This document shows, in pieces, positions 1 through 8,114 of a stretch of DNA of 38,166 nucleotides. Under the pieces are notes generated by a model, which saw only the letters and a program-made list of their open reading frames with translations, ran no database searches and was not told where the DNA came from. The translations under genes were made by a program, and so were the position numbers. The DNA lies in NCBI GenBank assembly GCA_021323535.1, contig JAJONO010000066.1, forward strand, positions 1-38,166, given 5' to 3'. This DNA comes from Bacteroidota bacterium. GTDB taxonomy: Bacteria > Bacteroidota > Bacteroidia > B-17B0 > Aurantibacillaceae. Positions within the stretch are counted from its first letter, which is position 1. Each line of letters opens with the position of its first letter.

Positions 1-81
1 TCCAGGTATAAAAGAAGCATTCACATCTTTTAAAACAGGTTTTTCTCCGTATGAAATATGAAGATCACTGATCTTTATCAT
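1..81 (-). CDS. ABC transporter ATP-binding protein, N-terminal fragment
   Basis: Partial gene: the first 27 codons run from an ATG at 81 to the window edge and are open. The peptide begins MIKISDLHISYGEKPVLKDV and ends FIPG. This is the usual N-terminal strand pattern of ABC ATPases, with the aromatic 'SYG' A-loop just before the Walker A motif, which would lie outside the window. The start overlaps the last 17 bases of the upstream membrane-protein gene, so the two are translationally coupled and probably form one ABC exporter. Substrate unknown. The family call rests on a short stretch but the pattern is typical. Confidence 0.8.
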   Translation of the reverse strand, partial: MIKISDLHISYGEKPVLKDVNASFIPG

Positions 82-1042
82 GACAATATGTTTTTAAATT
101 GTTAACCGCGTAACTGTAACCAAGCGACACAAACAATACAAGCAGTAACAGCACAACAGGATTAAATAATACCATCTGCAGGAAAAGCAGCATGATGCCG
201 TTTCCTCCAAACTGAGCGTGTGGCTGGTATTGCTGGTATTTGCGAATGATGGTGGCCTGTGGGTTAATCAAACAAATAACAAATACAAGTATGGCTTTTT
301 CGTAATCCTGCGGATTAAAAATAATGTACAAGCCGATGGGAACAACAAATAAACTGAAAGAGTATTTCAACGCTATGATAGTTTTGTTATAAAGAAAACG
401 GTTGGCACTCATTTCCTGCTGACTGATAAGAAGCGAAGGTTCGTATGGAAAATAGAACAACATGACAACAATGCTCAGGAACCAGCATAGCACCAGTGAC
501 AGGGTAGGTAAGAAGGAGAGAAAAACAGAAAGGAGAAAGAAGACGATAAATAACCAGGTGAATCGTCTTAATCCACTCAGCCATTCGTAATGTGCAGAAG
601 GAATAATCTTTTTGTGAAGATTGAATAACCGTTGCTTTGAACTCATGCGCAGCCTTGGAAGAAGGCTAACAATGATACACAGTACCGGTACAATTACAAT
701 GCTTAACCATTGTTTTGTAAGAATAAGTATGGGAACAAACAACAGGAAATAAAACAGGTATTCCTCGGCGAAGCGGGACTTTGGCGAAGTGAAGTGCGTA
801 TGTACAAAATTAAAGTCGGAACGTTTTAAATGGAAGTTGAGAATGAAAATACAAAAGATGGATGGCAGAATAAAAGTGCTGATTGAAGGAAGTACAGAAA
901 CACTCATCCACCACAGAACAAATAGATAAATGGAAAGAATAATGAAGGAAGCAAAAAATGAAGTTATAACGGCGCTCAGTGAACTGTCTCTGAACAAACC
1001 GATTTGTTTAAACCGGATCTTTATTAAACCTAATTGCTGCAA
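65..1042 (-). CDS. Polytopic membrane protein, probable ABC exporter membrane subunit
   Basis: A 325-residue, very hydrophobic protein with about nine or ten predicted membrane segments in pairs (for example around residues 25-65, 97-130, 163-200, 228-265 and 285-315). Basic loops separate the pairs, as in bacterial ABC-2-like permeases. I do not recognise the family by motif. The functional call comes from context: its 3' end overlaps the start of an ABC ATPase by 17 bases. The only plausible start near the 5' end is TTG at 1042, 28 bases after the stop of the DUF2461 gene; a later ATG would remove a membrane segment. Substrate and direction of transport cannot be told from the sequence. Confidence 0.7.
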   Translation of the reverse strand: MQQLGLIKIRFKQIGLFRDSSLSAVITSFFASFIILSIYLFVLWWMSVSVLPSISTFILPSIFCIFILNFHLKRSDFNFVHTHFTSPKSRFAEEYLFYFLLFVPILILTKQWLSIVIVPVLCIIVSLLPRLRMSSKQRLFNLHKKIIPSAHYEWLSGLRRFTWLFIVFFLLSVFLSFLPTLSLVLCWFLSIVVMLFYFPYEPSLLISQQEMSANRFLYNKTIIALKYSFSLFVVPIGLYIIFNPQDYEKAILVFVICLINPQATIIRKYQQYQPHAQFGGNGIMLLFLQMVLFNPVVLLLLVLFVSLGYSYAVNNLKTYCHDKDQ

Positions 1043-1070
1043 CGGGTAACAAAGTAAACCTTTAATGGCT

Positions 1071-1730
1071 TTACTTTTGCTGCGCGTTTCTTAAATAATC
1101 TAAAAACGGGTACATGGCCTTAAAGCCTTCAACAATGTTTTTGAGGTTTTTAGGATCCATCATTTCTTTATCAGTGAAATAATGCGACACTAAAAAGTGT
1201 TTATTTTTCAGAATCTCAATGTGTGGGTGCTCCTTGTCGTATCCCTTCGGAACAGTTTTGAGTTTATCTTCTTCATCTAACCCCTTAAAATATTTTCTGA
1301 AAGCAGGAGCCTTCATGAGTTTTAAAAACGGAGCAGGGTTGTAGTCAATTTCCTGGCGAATGGCCTGCAACATGTCAGGTTCAGGCATATAAACACCTCC
1401 TGCAAGGAAACTTCCTCCCGGTTCACAATGCAGGTAATATCCTGCGGTAAGAGATTTCTTTCCACCAGGGTTCATACTGGCGCCCATATTGGTTTTGTAT
1501 GGCGTTTTGTCTTTGCTGAAACGCACATCCTTGTAAATTCTGAAAGCACATTGTTTACCGGTTAACGAAGGATCGATCTTCTTGTCAAACTTCTTAATGC
1601 CTGAAAGAACATCATCGATATAAGTTTCGAATTCCTCTTTTGCTGCAAGATACTCATCCTTATGTGCGTCGAACCAGTCCTTATTATTGTTCGATTTTAA
1701 TTTCTTTAAAAATGTAAATACGTTTTTCAT
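1071..1730 (-). CDS. DUF2461 (TIGR02453-type) family protein
   Basis: A 219-residue soluble protein that matches the DUF2461 family in length and pattern. It has the N-terminal FL..L..NN.KDWF segment (about residues 7-20), the central CAFRIYKDVRFSKDKTPYKT block (about 61-80), the GYYLH and GGVYMPEP segments (about 97-120), and a C-terminal basic region. No biochemical function is established for the family as far as I know. The ATG at 1730-1728 overlaps the stop codon of the AI-2E-family permease in a 4-base ATGA, so the two genes are coupled. No signal peptide or membrane segment is seen. Confidence 0.85.
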   Translation of the reverse strand: MKNVFTFLKKLKSNNNKDWFDAHKDEYLAAKEEFETYIDDVLSGIKKFDKKIDPSLTGKQCAFRIYKDVRFSKDKTPYKTNMGASMNPGGKKSLTAGYYLHCEPGGSFLAGGVYMPEPDMLQAIRQEIDYNPAPFLKLMKAPAFRKYFKGLDEEDKLKTVPKGYDKEHPHIEILKNKHFLVSHYFTDKEMMDPKNLKNIVEGFKAMYPFLDYLRNAQQK

Positions 1731-2815
1731 TCGTCAAGATTTTCAGATATTTTTTTAAAAAATTTAAGATGGGTTAAAAATTCTTTAGCCACAATCCTTA
1801 TTAATGTATAAACAGGAAGAGCGATCACCATTCCGAAAATACCTCCCAAAGTTGCAGCCATTAAAGTAACAACGAATATTTCGAGCGGATGAGCCTTAAC
1901 TGAGTTTGAGAAAATGTAAGGTTGAATAATGAATCCGTCGAGAAGATTAATGGATAATAATGTAAAGAATATTTTGTTGATAGTTACTCCGATCAATTCG
2001 TAATTACCTGAACTGATACAGCCGCTCACGCCAAGAAAAATGGCAATGATCATAACAATCACCGAGCCTATATAAGGGATCACGTTTAAAACAGCCGCCG
2101 CAAAAGAAATAATGAGCGCGTTCTTGATCCCAAGTATACTCAGCGAAATCATTACCAGGCAACCTACAATAAACATATCAATGAACAAGCCTGCAAAATA
2201 CTTGCTTAACATTCTTTTACTGGTCTTGAATATCTCACGCATGGCGCCTTCCGAACCGGCAGGGGTAATGGTAAGCAGACTTTGTTTTACAATCTGTTCG
2301 TCTTTTAAAAGAAAGAAGGTGATGAACAGGATACACAAGGTTCCTCCTAAAATGGTTCCGAAATAATTAAAGATGTTGTTAATGGCGGCCTTTACGTTGT
2401 TAGGATTAATAAAGCCGGTTGCCTGCGCGGTAAGATTCTGTTTCAGATCCTCTTCATCTCCTAATTTAAGAAGATTTGATTTAATGAGTGGAAACTGGTC
2501 AAGGATATTATGAAGTACATCGTAGAAGTTTAATCCCGATAAAAAATTAATCTCAGTAATCAATGGTGGGATAATAGCGAAGAATAAAGCGCTCACAACA
2601 CCAACAATAACAATTATGGTTACAAGTGCCGCGATGCCATCGGGAATTTTTCTTTTTCCAATGCGTATTTTTTCAATTCTGTAAGTAAGCGGGTATCCAA
2701 CCAGGAACAATACCAGCGAAATCATGAGATAGATCATGATCTTGAAGAATAACCAGGCAAACAGAACAAGTGCCAGAAGACCAATGATGCGCCAGATATT
2801 TAGTTTGAAATTCAA
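1727..2815 (-). CDS. AI-2E family transporter (UPF0118 permease)
   Basis: Integral membrane protein with about eight membrane segments and the typical split: N-terminal helices, a soluble middle region, then a C-terminal bundle. The C-terminal half has the family pattern G.....IIQPYIFS..V..HPL.......A...G.IFGM..ALP, with NVIPYIGS before it. Members are exporters or antiporters, and few have a proven substrate. The frame stays open back to 2980, but that extra stretch reads through an intergenic repeat and is not protein-like. I therefore place the start at the TTG at 2815-2813, giving 362 residues, a normal family length. A TATATTTG box sits 6 bases before it. The 3' end overlaps the DUF2461 start by 4 bases. 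Confidence 0.85.
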   Translation of the reverse strand: MNFKLNIWRIIGLLALVLFAWLFFKIMIYLMISLVLFLVGYPLTYRIEKIRIGKRKIPDGIAALVTIIVIVGVVSALFFAIIPPLITEINFLSGLNFYDVLHNILDQFPLIKSNLLKLGDEEDLKQNLTAQATGFINPNNVKAAINNIFNYFGTILGGTLCILFITFFLLKDEQIVKQSLLTITPAGSEGAMREIFKTSKRMLSKYFAGLFIDMFIVGCLVMISLSILGIKNALIISFAAAVLNVIPYIGSVIVMIIAIFLGVSGCISSGNYELIGVTINKIFFTLLSINLLDGFIIQPYIFSNSVKAHPLEIFVVTLMAATLGGIFGMVIALPVYTLIRIVAKEFLTHLKFFKKISENLDE

Positions 2816-2821
2816 GTGAGG

Positions 2822-2829
2822 CAAATATA
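2822..2829 (-). promoter_or_regulatory. Bacteroidota -7 promoter box for the AI-2E permease gene
   Basis: On the minus strand this reads TATATTTG, an exact match to TAnnTTTG, ending 6 bases before the proposed TTG start at 2815. No clear -33 TTG was found. If used, the transcript would have almost no leader. Confidence 0.45.
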
Positions 2830-2859
2830 CTTTTTTTACCCAGATATTCTTTGATTTTT

Positions 2860-2922
2860 GCCACAGATTAAAGCGGATTTCGCAGATTGATATCTGTGCT
2901 AATCTGTGAAATCTGCGGCTTA
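2860..2922. repeat. Intergenic palindromic repeat (CACAGATT/AATCTGTG family)
   Basis: The left arm begins GCCACAGATT and the right arm ends AATCTGTGAAATCTGCGGCT. The arms are largely complementary, so the element can fold into a hairpin. It lies between the divergent AI-2E and GWxTD genes. Related copies are at 7231-7284 and 12224-12325, with decayed relatives at 4256-4345, 13034-13200 and 15638-15806. Confidence 0.8.
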
Positions 2923-2947
2923 TTCTGGAATTCTGATCAAAATAAAT

Positions 2948-2955
2948 TAAATTTG
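2948..2955 (+). promoter_or_regulatory. -7 promoter box for the GWxTD lipoprotein gene
   Basis: TAAATTTG matches TAnnTTTG exactly and ends 4 bases before the TTG start at 2960. This suggests a leaderless or nearly leaderless transcript. No clear -33 element is visible. Confidence 0.5.
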
Positions 2956-2959
2956 AATA

Positions 2960-4240
2960 TTGAAATCGCGGTATTCCCAAATATTTCCCGTCCTTTTTCT
3001 GCTAACTCTTCTGGCCTGCCAGACTAACAAGCGGCAATACACTTCCAAGCCTTCTAAAAGTCTTGTCAACCCCGATAGCGATCTTCTTGAAGTAAACGCG
3101 GTGGCTTATCATCTTAACGATTCGGTAACCAGTGTTTTCCTTGAGATCATGAATGAAAACCTTATCTACCGCAGGCTCGATACCGGGATTGCTTTCTACG
3201 CCGAGGTGCGTGTTTCCTACAGGTTAATGCTTGAACGTAATTCAAGTAAGATCATCGATAGCGCTTCTTTTACGTTAAACGACAAAGCAGACGAAACGGT
3301 TGATATTAAATCCATACGTTCCAGATTCAAGGTTAAAGCGAAGTATGGAAGAAATTATTTTCTCGATATAGAAGTACTTGATTTTCATAAAAAAACAAAG
3401 TATACAAAAGGTCTGAATATTTATAAACTGAATAATTTCAGCGGACAAAATTTCCTCGTGACTTCAGATAAAAAAGTATCGTTCCGTAACAATTTCCTTT
3501 CCGGCGATTTACTCGAAATTGAAACCATGAACCAAAATGTTTCAAAGGTAACGGTGGATTGTTATTTTAAAAATTTTCCTATTGCGTTACCGCCTTTCTC
3601 TTCAAAGGATCAGGACGAATTTAAATACAAGCCCGACAGTACCTTTACCATTAATCTTACTTCCGGTTCTTTTCAGCTGGTAATGCCTCCACGAGGGTTT
3701 TATCATTTAAAAGCAAATCCGGTAAGCAATGAAGGCGTATCGCTGCTCACTTTCGATAAAACCTTTCCAGGTGTGAGCGACAGTGAAGAAATGATAGAGT
3801 GTACGCGTTACATCATGAATAAATCAGAGTTTGATGAATGCAGAGCCGCCACAAATAAAAAAGAAGCCATTGATAAATTCTGGATCGATCTTGGAGGTAG
3901 TATCGAACGCGCCAAGGAACTTTTAAAACGTTATTATGGAAGAGTTAAAGAAGCGAACAAGTACTATACCAGCTATACACAAGGCTGGAAATCGGACAGG
4001 GGCATGATTTTTGTCGTGTTTGGTCCGCCTACCAACATTTACAAGAACAATAAAAGCGAAATATGGGTGTATGGCGTTGAAACCAGTACCAATGCAGTAA
4101 GATTTGTATTCAACAAGACCCAGAATCCCTTCAGCGATAACGATTATGTATTGGAACGTTCACAATTCTTTAAAGATGCCTGGTACAATGCCGTTGATAC
4201 CTGGAGACAAGGGCAGGTGTATCTGGACCGGAGCCGTTAA
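2960..4240 (+). CDS. GWxTD-domain lipoprotein
   Basis: A 426-residue predicted lipoprotein. Residues 1-20 form a short signal ending in the lipobox LLAC, followed by a Ser/Lys/Asn-rich tether. Near residue 340 the sequence TQGWKSDRGMIFVVFGPP is the hallmark of the GWxTD domain (here GWKSD), preceded by helices with FDECRAATNKKEAIDKFW. The domain is found in Bacteroidota and relatives; I know of no established function. The protein is probably anchored in an envelope membrane, facing the periplasm or surface. The start is the TTG at 2960: the next in-frame ATG would remove the signal peptide. A TAAATTTG box 4 bases upstream supports this. It is transcribed away from the AI-2E gene and followed by a repeat-like spacer. 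Confidence 0.8.
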   Translation: MKSRYSQIFPVLFLLTLLACQTNKRQYTSKPSKSLVNPDSDLLEVNAVAYHLNDSVTSVFLEIMNENLIYRRLDTGIAFYAEVRVSYRLMLERNSSKIIDSASFTLNDKADETVDIKSIRSRFKVKAKYGRNYFLDIEVLDFHKKTKYTKGLNIYKLNNFSGQNFLVTSDKKVSFRNNFLSGDLLEIETMNQNVSKVTVDCYFKNFPIALPPFSSKDQDEFKYKPDSTFTINLTSGSFQLVMPPRGFYHLKANPVSNEGVSLLTFDKTFPGVSDSEEMIECTRYIMNKSEFDECRAATNKKEAIDKFWIDLGGSIERAKELLKRYYGRVKEANKYYTSYTQGWKSDRGMIFVVFGPPTNIYKNNKSEIWVYGVETSTNAVRFVFNKTQNPFSDNDYVLERSQFFKDAWYNAVDTWRQGQVYLDRSR

Positions 4241-4255
4241 GCAATTTGATTATTC

Positions 4256-4345
4256 CACACAAATCACGTAAATGCCGCAGTTCGTCTTCTGTAATAGCCT
4301 AAAAATTCCGTAATCAGCGTTATCTGCGTGAAATATCCGGAACTC
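4256..4345. repeat. Decayed copy of the CACAGATT/AATCTGCG repeat family
   Basis: This spacer contains runs such as cacacaaatcacgtaaatgc and cgtaatcagcgttatctgcg. They resemble the repeat at 2860-2922 and 12224-12325 but are heavily diverged. No gene is visible in it. Confidence 0.4.
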
Positions 4346-4384
4346 AGACTTTTGATAAAAATTCCTAACTCTCATCGAAAAACC

Positions 4385-4416
4385 TTGACGAAGGATGAAA
4401 CATAATATTAAATTTG
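4385..4416 (+). promoter_or_regulatory. Promoter of the superoxide dismutase gene
   Basis: A TTG at 4385-4387 is followed 21 bases later by TAAATTTG at 4409-4416. This agrees with the Bacteroidota -33/-7 arrangement (TTG, spacer, TAnnTTTG). It leaves a short leader of about 20 bases before the ATG at 4444. Confidence 0.75.
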
Positions 4417-4443
4417 TATGTCTAATTATTAAAACAAACTAAT

Positions 4444-5055
4444 ATGGCTTTTGAATTACCTAAATTAAATTATGCATTCAATGCATTAGAACCACATATC
4501 GACGCAAAAACGATGGAGATTCACCACGGAAAGCACCACCAGGCTTACGTTACCAATCTTAACAACGCTATTGCAGGAAGCGACACTGAAAAAATGAGTA
4601 TCGAGGATATCTGTAAAAATATTTCTAAATATCCTGCAGCTGTCAGAAACAATGGCGGCGGTCATTATAATCACAGTTTATTCTGGGAAATTATGGCGCC
4701 TAACGCCGGCGGAACACCAAGCGGCGAAGTTGCTAAAGCAATTGATTCTGATCTTGGCGGATTCGAGAAATTTAAAACAGATTTCGCTGCCGCCGGAGCT
4801 ACACGTTTCGGAAGCGGCTGGGCATGGTTATGCGTTAAGGCCGATGGTAAACTTTGTGTTTGCAGCACGCCAAACCAGGATAATCCTTTAATGGACATTG
4901 CAGATTGCAAAGGCACGCCAATTCTCGGAATGGATGTTTGGGAACATGCTTATTACCTGAACTACCAGAACAGGAGACCGGATTATATGAACGCGTTCTT
5001 CAATGTGATCAACTGGAACAAGGTAAACGAACTTTATCTGAAAGCTAAAAAATAA
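4444..5055 (+). CDS. sodA: Superoxide dismutase, Fe/Mn family (Mn-type signature)
   Basis: A 203-residue enzyme that converts superoxide to oxygen and hydrogen peroxide. All four metal ligands are present: His27 (MEIHHGKHH), His77 ([11 protein letters not shown]), Asp164 and His168 ([18 protein letters not shown]). Two features point to the manganese type: Gly at the position before the second ligand where Fe enzymes carry Gln, and Gln145 in NQDNPL. A cambialistic enzyme cannot be excluded. No signal peptide, so cytoplasmic. The gene stands alone with its own promoter (4385-4416) and a strong terminator (5076-5104). The symbol sodA follows the Mn-type signature; some annotators would use sodB. 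Confidence 0.95.
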   Translation: MAFELPKLNYAFNALEPHIDAKTMEIHHGKHHQAYVTNLNNAIAGSDTEKMSIEDICKNISKYPAAVRNNGGGHYNHSLFWEIMAPNAGGTPSGEVAKAIDSDLGGFEKFKTDFAAAGATRFGSGWAWLCVKADGKLCVCSTPNQDNPLMDIADCKGTPILGMDVWEHAYYLNYQNRRPDYMNAFFNVINWNKVNELYLKAKK

Positions 5056-5075
5056 GTGTATTCTTATTGAAAAGG

Positions 5076-5104
5076 AAAGCTCGTCAGTATGGCGGGTTTT
5101 TTTT
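5076..5104. terminator. Rho-independent terminator after superoxide dismutase
   Basis: A 10-bp stem (5076-5085 with 5091-5100, including G-T pairs) and the five-base loop AGTAT are followed by a run of T to 5104. It lies 20 bases after the stop of the dismutase gene. It may also serve the convergent gene ending at 5138. Confidence 0.8.
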
Positions 5105-5137
5105 ATTGGCTTATGTTTGAGAGTAAGGAGTAATAGT

Positions 5138-5662
5138 TTACAGCGGACACTTCTGATTATACACATTCACAATCCGTTCAGGGTCAAAAGCATTTTTATC
5201 ATCGAATAATTTCTGGGATATTTCTTCGCAATCGTTACATAATTCCTGCAATGTTTTTTTCCAGTCCGAGCCCAATTCATGAGCTGTTTGTCTTGGCTCA
5301 TTAAATTTCCTTACAAAATATTTTATCTCTGGCGGACGGGAAGTTTCTTTTTTTTCTGTGAACACGAACAATGTAAGAGGGCCACTGATGCTTCTTTCAA
5401 CAAACAACCATTTTTTAAGAACACCACCTACACAAATAGATTCATTCACGGAACCTCCCGCCGAATAGCGCAGAACATCCTTAGCATTAAAAATCTGCGC
5501 AGCGCCATCTATTTCGCAAACTATTTTTGTGTCGTAAACGGCTTTTATTTTAGTTGGAATAGAATCGGTTTGAATAGTAATAACGTAATGATTGTTTTGC
5601 GCGTTAAGAAAACAACTTAAAAAGAAGAAAAGGACCGTCAGGAAATAAGCGGAATTCTTCAT
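5138..5662 (-). CDS. Secreted protein of unknown function
   Basis: A 174-residue protein with a Sec-type signal peptide (MKNSAYFLTVLFFFLSCFLN, probable cleavage before AQNN). The mature part has alternating beta-like segments (HYVITIQTDSIPTKIKAVYD, GPLTLFVFTEKKE) and a Lys/Glu-rich helical C-terminus with a Cys pair (LCNDCEE). I do not recognise the family. The start ATG at 5662 is preceded at 4 bases by TATATTTA, close to the promoter consensus. It is convergent with the dismutase gene and lies 22 bases downstream of the GNAT gene. Confidence 0.75.
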   Translation of the reverse strand: MKNSAYFLTVLFFFLSCFLNAQNNHYVITIQTDSIPTKIKAVYDTKIVCEIDGAAQIFNAKDVLRYSAGGSVNESICVGGVLKKWLFVERSISGPLTLFVFTEKKETSRPPEIKYFVRKFNEPRQTAHELGSDWKKTLQELCNDCEEISQKLFDDKNAFDPERIVNVYNQKCPL

Positions 5663-5684
5663 GAATTAAATATAGTAAAATTTT

Positions 5685-6263
5685 TTACTTCTTAGAATTG
5701 AAATCGGAAGCAAGTAAGGAAAATACAAAAGTGTCGGAGAATTTACCATCAAAGAAAAAATTCTCTCTGAAATACGCTTCTTTCTTAAAACCGGCACGTG
5801 TTAGTACGTTAACAGAAGCCACATTATCAGGCTTAGTGTGCCCTTCAATGGAATGAAGGTTCATGGAGTTAAATCCGTATCCAACTACCGCTTTTACCGC
5901 TTCAAGCATAATACCTTTTCCCCATAAATCGGGATGAAGAGCGTAGCCGATCTCAGCTCTGTAATGATCCTTATTAATTCTCCAGAGACAAATGTTTCCC
6001 TTCAAAAGCGGGTCGCCTTTAAGTGTTATGGCCCAGTTGATGGATTGTTCTTTTTTTTGTTCGCCAAGAATTTTTTTAATGAACTCAAGGGCCTCGCCAT
6101 TATTTTTACAGCGCGGCCGCCCAACGTAAGTCATCATGCGTTCATCAGAACGGAGAATGAACATTTCGTTCACATCTTTCTTAGTTACTTTTCTCAGAAC
6201 AAGACGCTCAGTTGTTATCTCAGGAAAGTTTTTAAAATCAGTTTGAATTTTTGGAAGGTTCAT
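5685..6263 (-). CDS. GNAT N-acetyltransferase, RimJ/RimL type
   Basis: A 192-residue acetyl-CoA-dependent acetyltransferase. The N-terminal ITTERLVLRKVTKKDVNEMF (about 16-35) and the C-terminal PDNVASVNVLTRAGFKKEA (about 145-163) are typical of the Acetyltransf_3 subfamily that includes ribosomal-protein N-terminal acetylases. The acetyl-CoA pyrophosphate loop is DLWGKGIM at about 112-119. The natural substrate is unknown; many such paralogues modify peptides or small amines. The start ATG overlaps the stop of the helix-hairpin-helix gene by 4 bases, so the two are coupled. No signal or membrane segment. Confidence 0.9.
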   Translation of the reverse strand: MNLPKIQTDFKNFPEITTERLVLRKVTKKDVNEMFILRSDERMMTYVGRPRCKNNGEALEFIKKILGEQKKEQSINWAITLKGDPLLKGNICLWRINKDHYRAEIGYALHPDLWGKGIMLEAVKAVVGYGFNSMNLHSIEGHTKPDNVASVNVLTRAGFKKEAYFRENFFFDGKFSDTFVFSLLASDFNSKK

Positions 6264-6553
6264 TCGTTGTAGGTTTTATCTTTCCAGTACCACCAGTTTA
6301 ATTTTTTCTCATCATGGTTCTTTTCCGTTACAAAATATACTGCGCAACGAAAGGTGTAAAGCATGCAGATGTCGTGAGTAATTCCAGTTACGGTATTGAG
6401 TTTATTATAAAGAACCGCAGGATTTTTTCCTTTAAGGTCGGACATGCTTCTTAATCCAATGTTCCAGAAGTCAAGCGAACAGGCTTTTCCTACGCTTGGA
6501 ATTTTCTGAAACTCTTTCAGTACTTTTTGTTTTTCTGTAGAGATATTATTCAT
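6260..6553 (-). CDS. Cdd1-like helix-hairpin-helix protein
   Basis: A 97-residue protein that fits the Cdd1 ('pathogenicity locus') family. It has an N-terminal helix-hairpin-helix (IPSVGKACSLDFWNIGLRSM, about 18-37), then DLKGKNPAVLYNKL, a Cys-containing core (CMLYTFRCAVYF), and the C-terminal LNWWYWKDK. Helix-hairpin-helix folds normally bind DNA without sequence specificity, but no role is established for this family as far as I know. It is the first gene of a coupled pair with the GNAT gene (4-base overlap). Confidence 0.85.
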   Translation of the reverse strand: MNNISTEKQKVLKEFQKIPSVGKACSLDFWNIGLRSMSDLKGKNPAVLYNKLNTVTGITHDICMLYTFRCAVYFVTEKNHDEKKLNWWYWKDKTYNE

Positions 6554-6648
6554 TGCGATTCTATCTTCAATTTCTTAAGCCGCGTGCCGGCGCTGAAGCT
6601 TTGGCACAGGCGCCAGATTCCACATATTTCCGCGGATTGCATTTTAAT

Positions 6649-7200
6649 TTACTTATGACTTATAAAAGTAATATTTAAATAATCATAAATGGTAGGATCG
6701 GAGTAAAAACATTCACCGGTAACAGAATTTTTTATTTCTACAAAATCATGGTCGCGAAAGAAGGGGTTTTTAAGATAACTGTGTATGTTTATCCCACAGA
6801 AATATAATTGTCCCGCTAACGGTCGCGCTTTCCATTCTTTGAGCCCTTTATTTTTGAAAATACGATTGAGGACAGATGCCTGGTAAGCAGCATAACCAAC
6901 ACAATGCGCGGTTTTAGTACGATACAATTCATTGGGATCGTTGCTGTTGTTCTCAAACGTATAATTTAATCGGTCGGAAGTAATGTCGAGCGAAAATTTT
7001 ATCAACGACTTTATTTTGGATGATTTGTCTTCCGTTTGTTCATCAATGTCTTTTGCGAGTTCCTGATTTCTGATAACGTAATTTCTGCGTTCGCCAATGG
7101 TTTTATAGCTGATCATTCCACGATATAGCCATCCTTTGAATAATAAGAGAAAGATGAATAAAAAGAGCAGAGTAAAAAATAAACGTTTCAGAAATTTCAT
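6649..7200 (-). CDS. Transglutaminase-like protein with N-terminal membrane anchor
   Basis: A 183-residue protein. Residues 5-22 form one very hydrophobic segment, probably an uncleaved anchor. The rest carries the transglutaminase-like (papain-fold) triad in order: Cys100 in TAHCVGYAAYQASVLNRI, His151 in DHDFVEI, and Asp168 in YSDPTIYDY. Members act as cysteine proteases or transamidases on peptides, and the substrate here is unknown. The domain is probably outside the cytoplasm. The gene is preceded by a palindromic repeat (7231-7284). The 95-base gap to the next gene downstream holds only decayed repeat-like sequence. Confidence 0.8.
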   Translation of the reverse strand: MKFLKRLFFTLLFLFIFLLLFKGWLYRGMISYKTIGERRNYVIRNQELAKDIDEQTEDKSSKIKSLIKFSLDITSDRLNYTFENNSNDPNELYRTKTAHCVGYAAYQASVLNRIFKNKGLKEWKARPLAGQLYFCGINIHSYLKNPFFRDHDFVEIKNSVTGECFYSDPTIYDYLNITFISHK

Positions 7201-7230
7201 TCACTCTAAATTAAAACTTATTCTCTGGTT

Positions 7231-7284
7231 AGCCACAGATTTCACAGATTTTAATCTGTGTTAATCTGAGTTATCTGCGGCTTA
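7231..7284. repeat. Intergenic palindromic repeat (CACAGATT/AATCTGTG family)
   Basis: The left arm AGCCACAGATTTCACAGATT and the right arm AATCTGTG...ATCTGCGGCTTA are complementary, giving a hairpin of about 20 bp with mismatches. It lies between the Dph6-like and transglutaminase-like genes. Confidence 0.85.
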
Positions 7285-7334
7285 AAGATCAAAGTTTTTT
7301 TGTTTGTTTAAAAAACGACGAATGATAATTACTG

Positions 7335-8048
7335 TTAAAGTTTCGGAAGAAGATCACAATACCAGAATCCAGTTTCATAAGGGTCGTTACAGGCATCGGT
7401 GTTATTGCTTGGACTATTATATTTCCTGTAAATAATTTCTCCGGTTTCTATAGCAATAGAGTTTTTAAAGATGGGCCCTTCAAATACGAAGGTGTGAAAC
7501 TCTCCGTTCTCCCCGCAAGGATCAACATTTTCAGGAAGATCGTTCAGGAAATCATAATCAATAATCCTTCCGGCAAAACTTTTATCAAGATATTTTTCAT
7601 TCACGCAGGTAATCACTGTTTTAAATCCAAGATCAATGAATTCGCGTATTAGCTCATCTGTTGGCTGTTTCCAGAGTGGAAATACACCTGTAAATCCTGC
7701 CAGGGCCAGTTTATCTTCACGGTATTTTCTTAGATCTTCAAGAAAAATATCTCCAAATACAGAATGTGTAATTCCTTTTTCTTTAAATACCGAAAGCGTT
7801 TCACTCATTACTTTTTCATAATCCTGCATCGTTGGATTTTCCGGGATCATCATTTTTACCAATGGAAGTCCAATATTCTGAGCCTGTAAGTCGAGAAGTT
7901 CGGTTCTTACACCATGCATTGAAATACGTTGGTATTGTTGACTAACGCTTGTAAGAAGTGATTCAATAACATACTCATTTTGTTGTTGAAGTTTGTAGAG
8001 AGCGAGTGCGGAGTCTTTTCCGCCGCTCCAGTTGAAAAATGATTTCAT
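7335..8048 (-). CDS. Dph6-related ATP pyrophosphatase (adenine nucleotide alpha hydrolase, DUF71)
   Basis: A 237-residue enzyme with the PP-loop SGGKDS at residues 8-13 and the family motif DPCGENGEFHTFVFEGPIF near the C-terminus (about 176-194). The family includes the eukaryotic and archaeal diphthine-ammonia ligase Dph6. Bacteria lack diphthamide, so bacterial members must do another ATP-dependent amidation or adenylation; a B12-related role has been suggested for some. The expected length of the bacterial form is about 220-240. Soluble, no signal. The start ATG at 8048 follows a short spacer made of the simple repeat AATGTTGAATGTTGAATGG. No B12 genes are in the window. Confidence 0.9.
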   Translation of the reverse strand: MKSFFNWSGGKDSALALYKLQQQNEYVIESLLTSVSQQYQRISMHGVRTELLDLQAQNIGLPLVKMMIPENPTMQDYEKVMSETLSVFKEKGITHSVFGDIFLEDLRKYREDKLALAGFTGVFPLWKQPTDELIREFIDLGFKTVITCVNEKYLDKSFAGRIIDYDFLNDLPENVDPCGENGEFHTFVFEGPIFKNSIAIETGEIIYRKYNSPSNNTDACNDPYETGFWYCDLLPKL

Positions 8049-8114
8049 GGAAGTGCTAAATGTTGAATGTTGAATGGAAAATGAAGCTATTCATTTAACA
8101 TTTATAATTTATAA

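Noticed and set aside
2816-2980. N-terminal extension of the AI-2E permease
   Set aside because: It reads through a palindromic intergenic repeat and overlaps the GWxTD gene start; a normal-length protein starts at 2815.
4241-4443. Possible small RNA or riboswitch before the dismutase gene
   Set aside because: The gap is explained by decayed repeat sequence and a standard promoter, and the leader is only about 20 bases.
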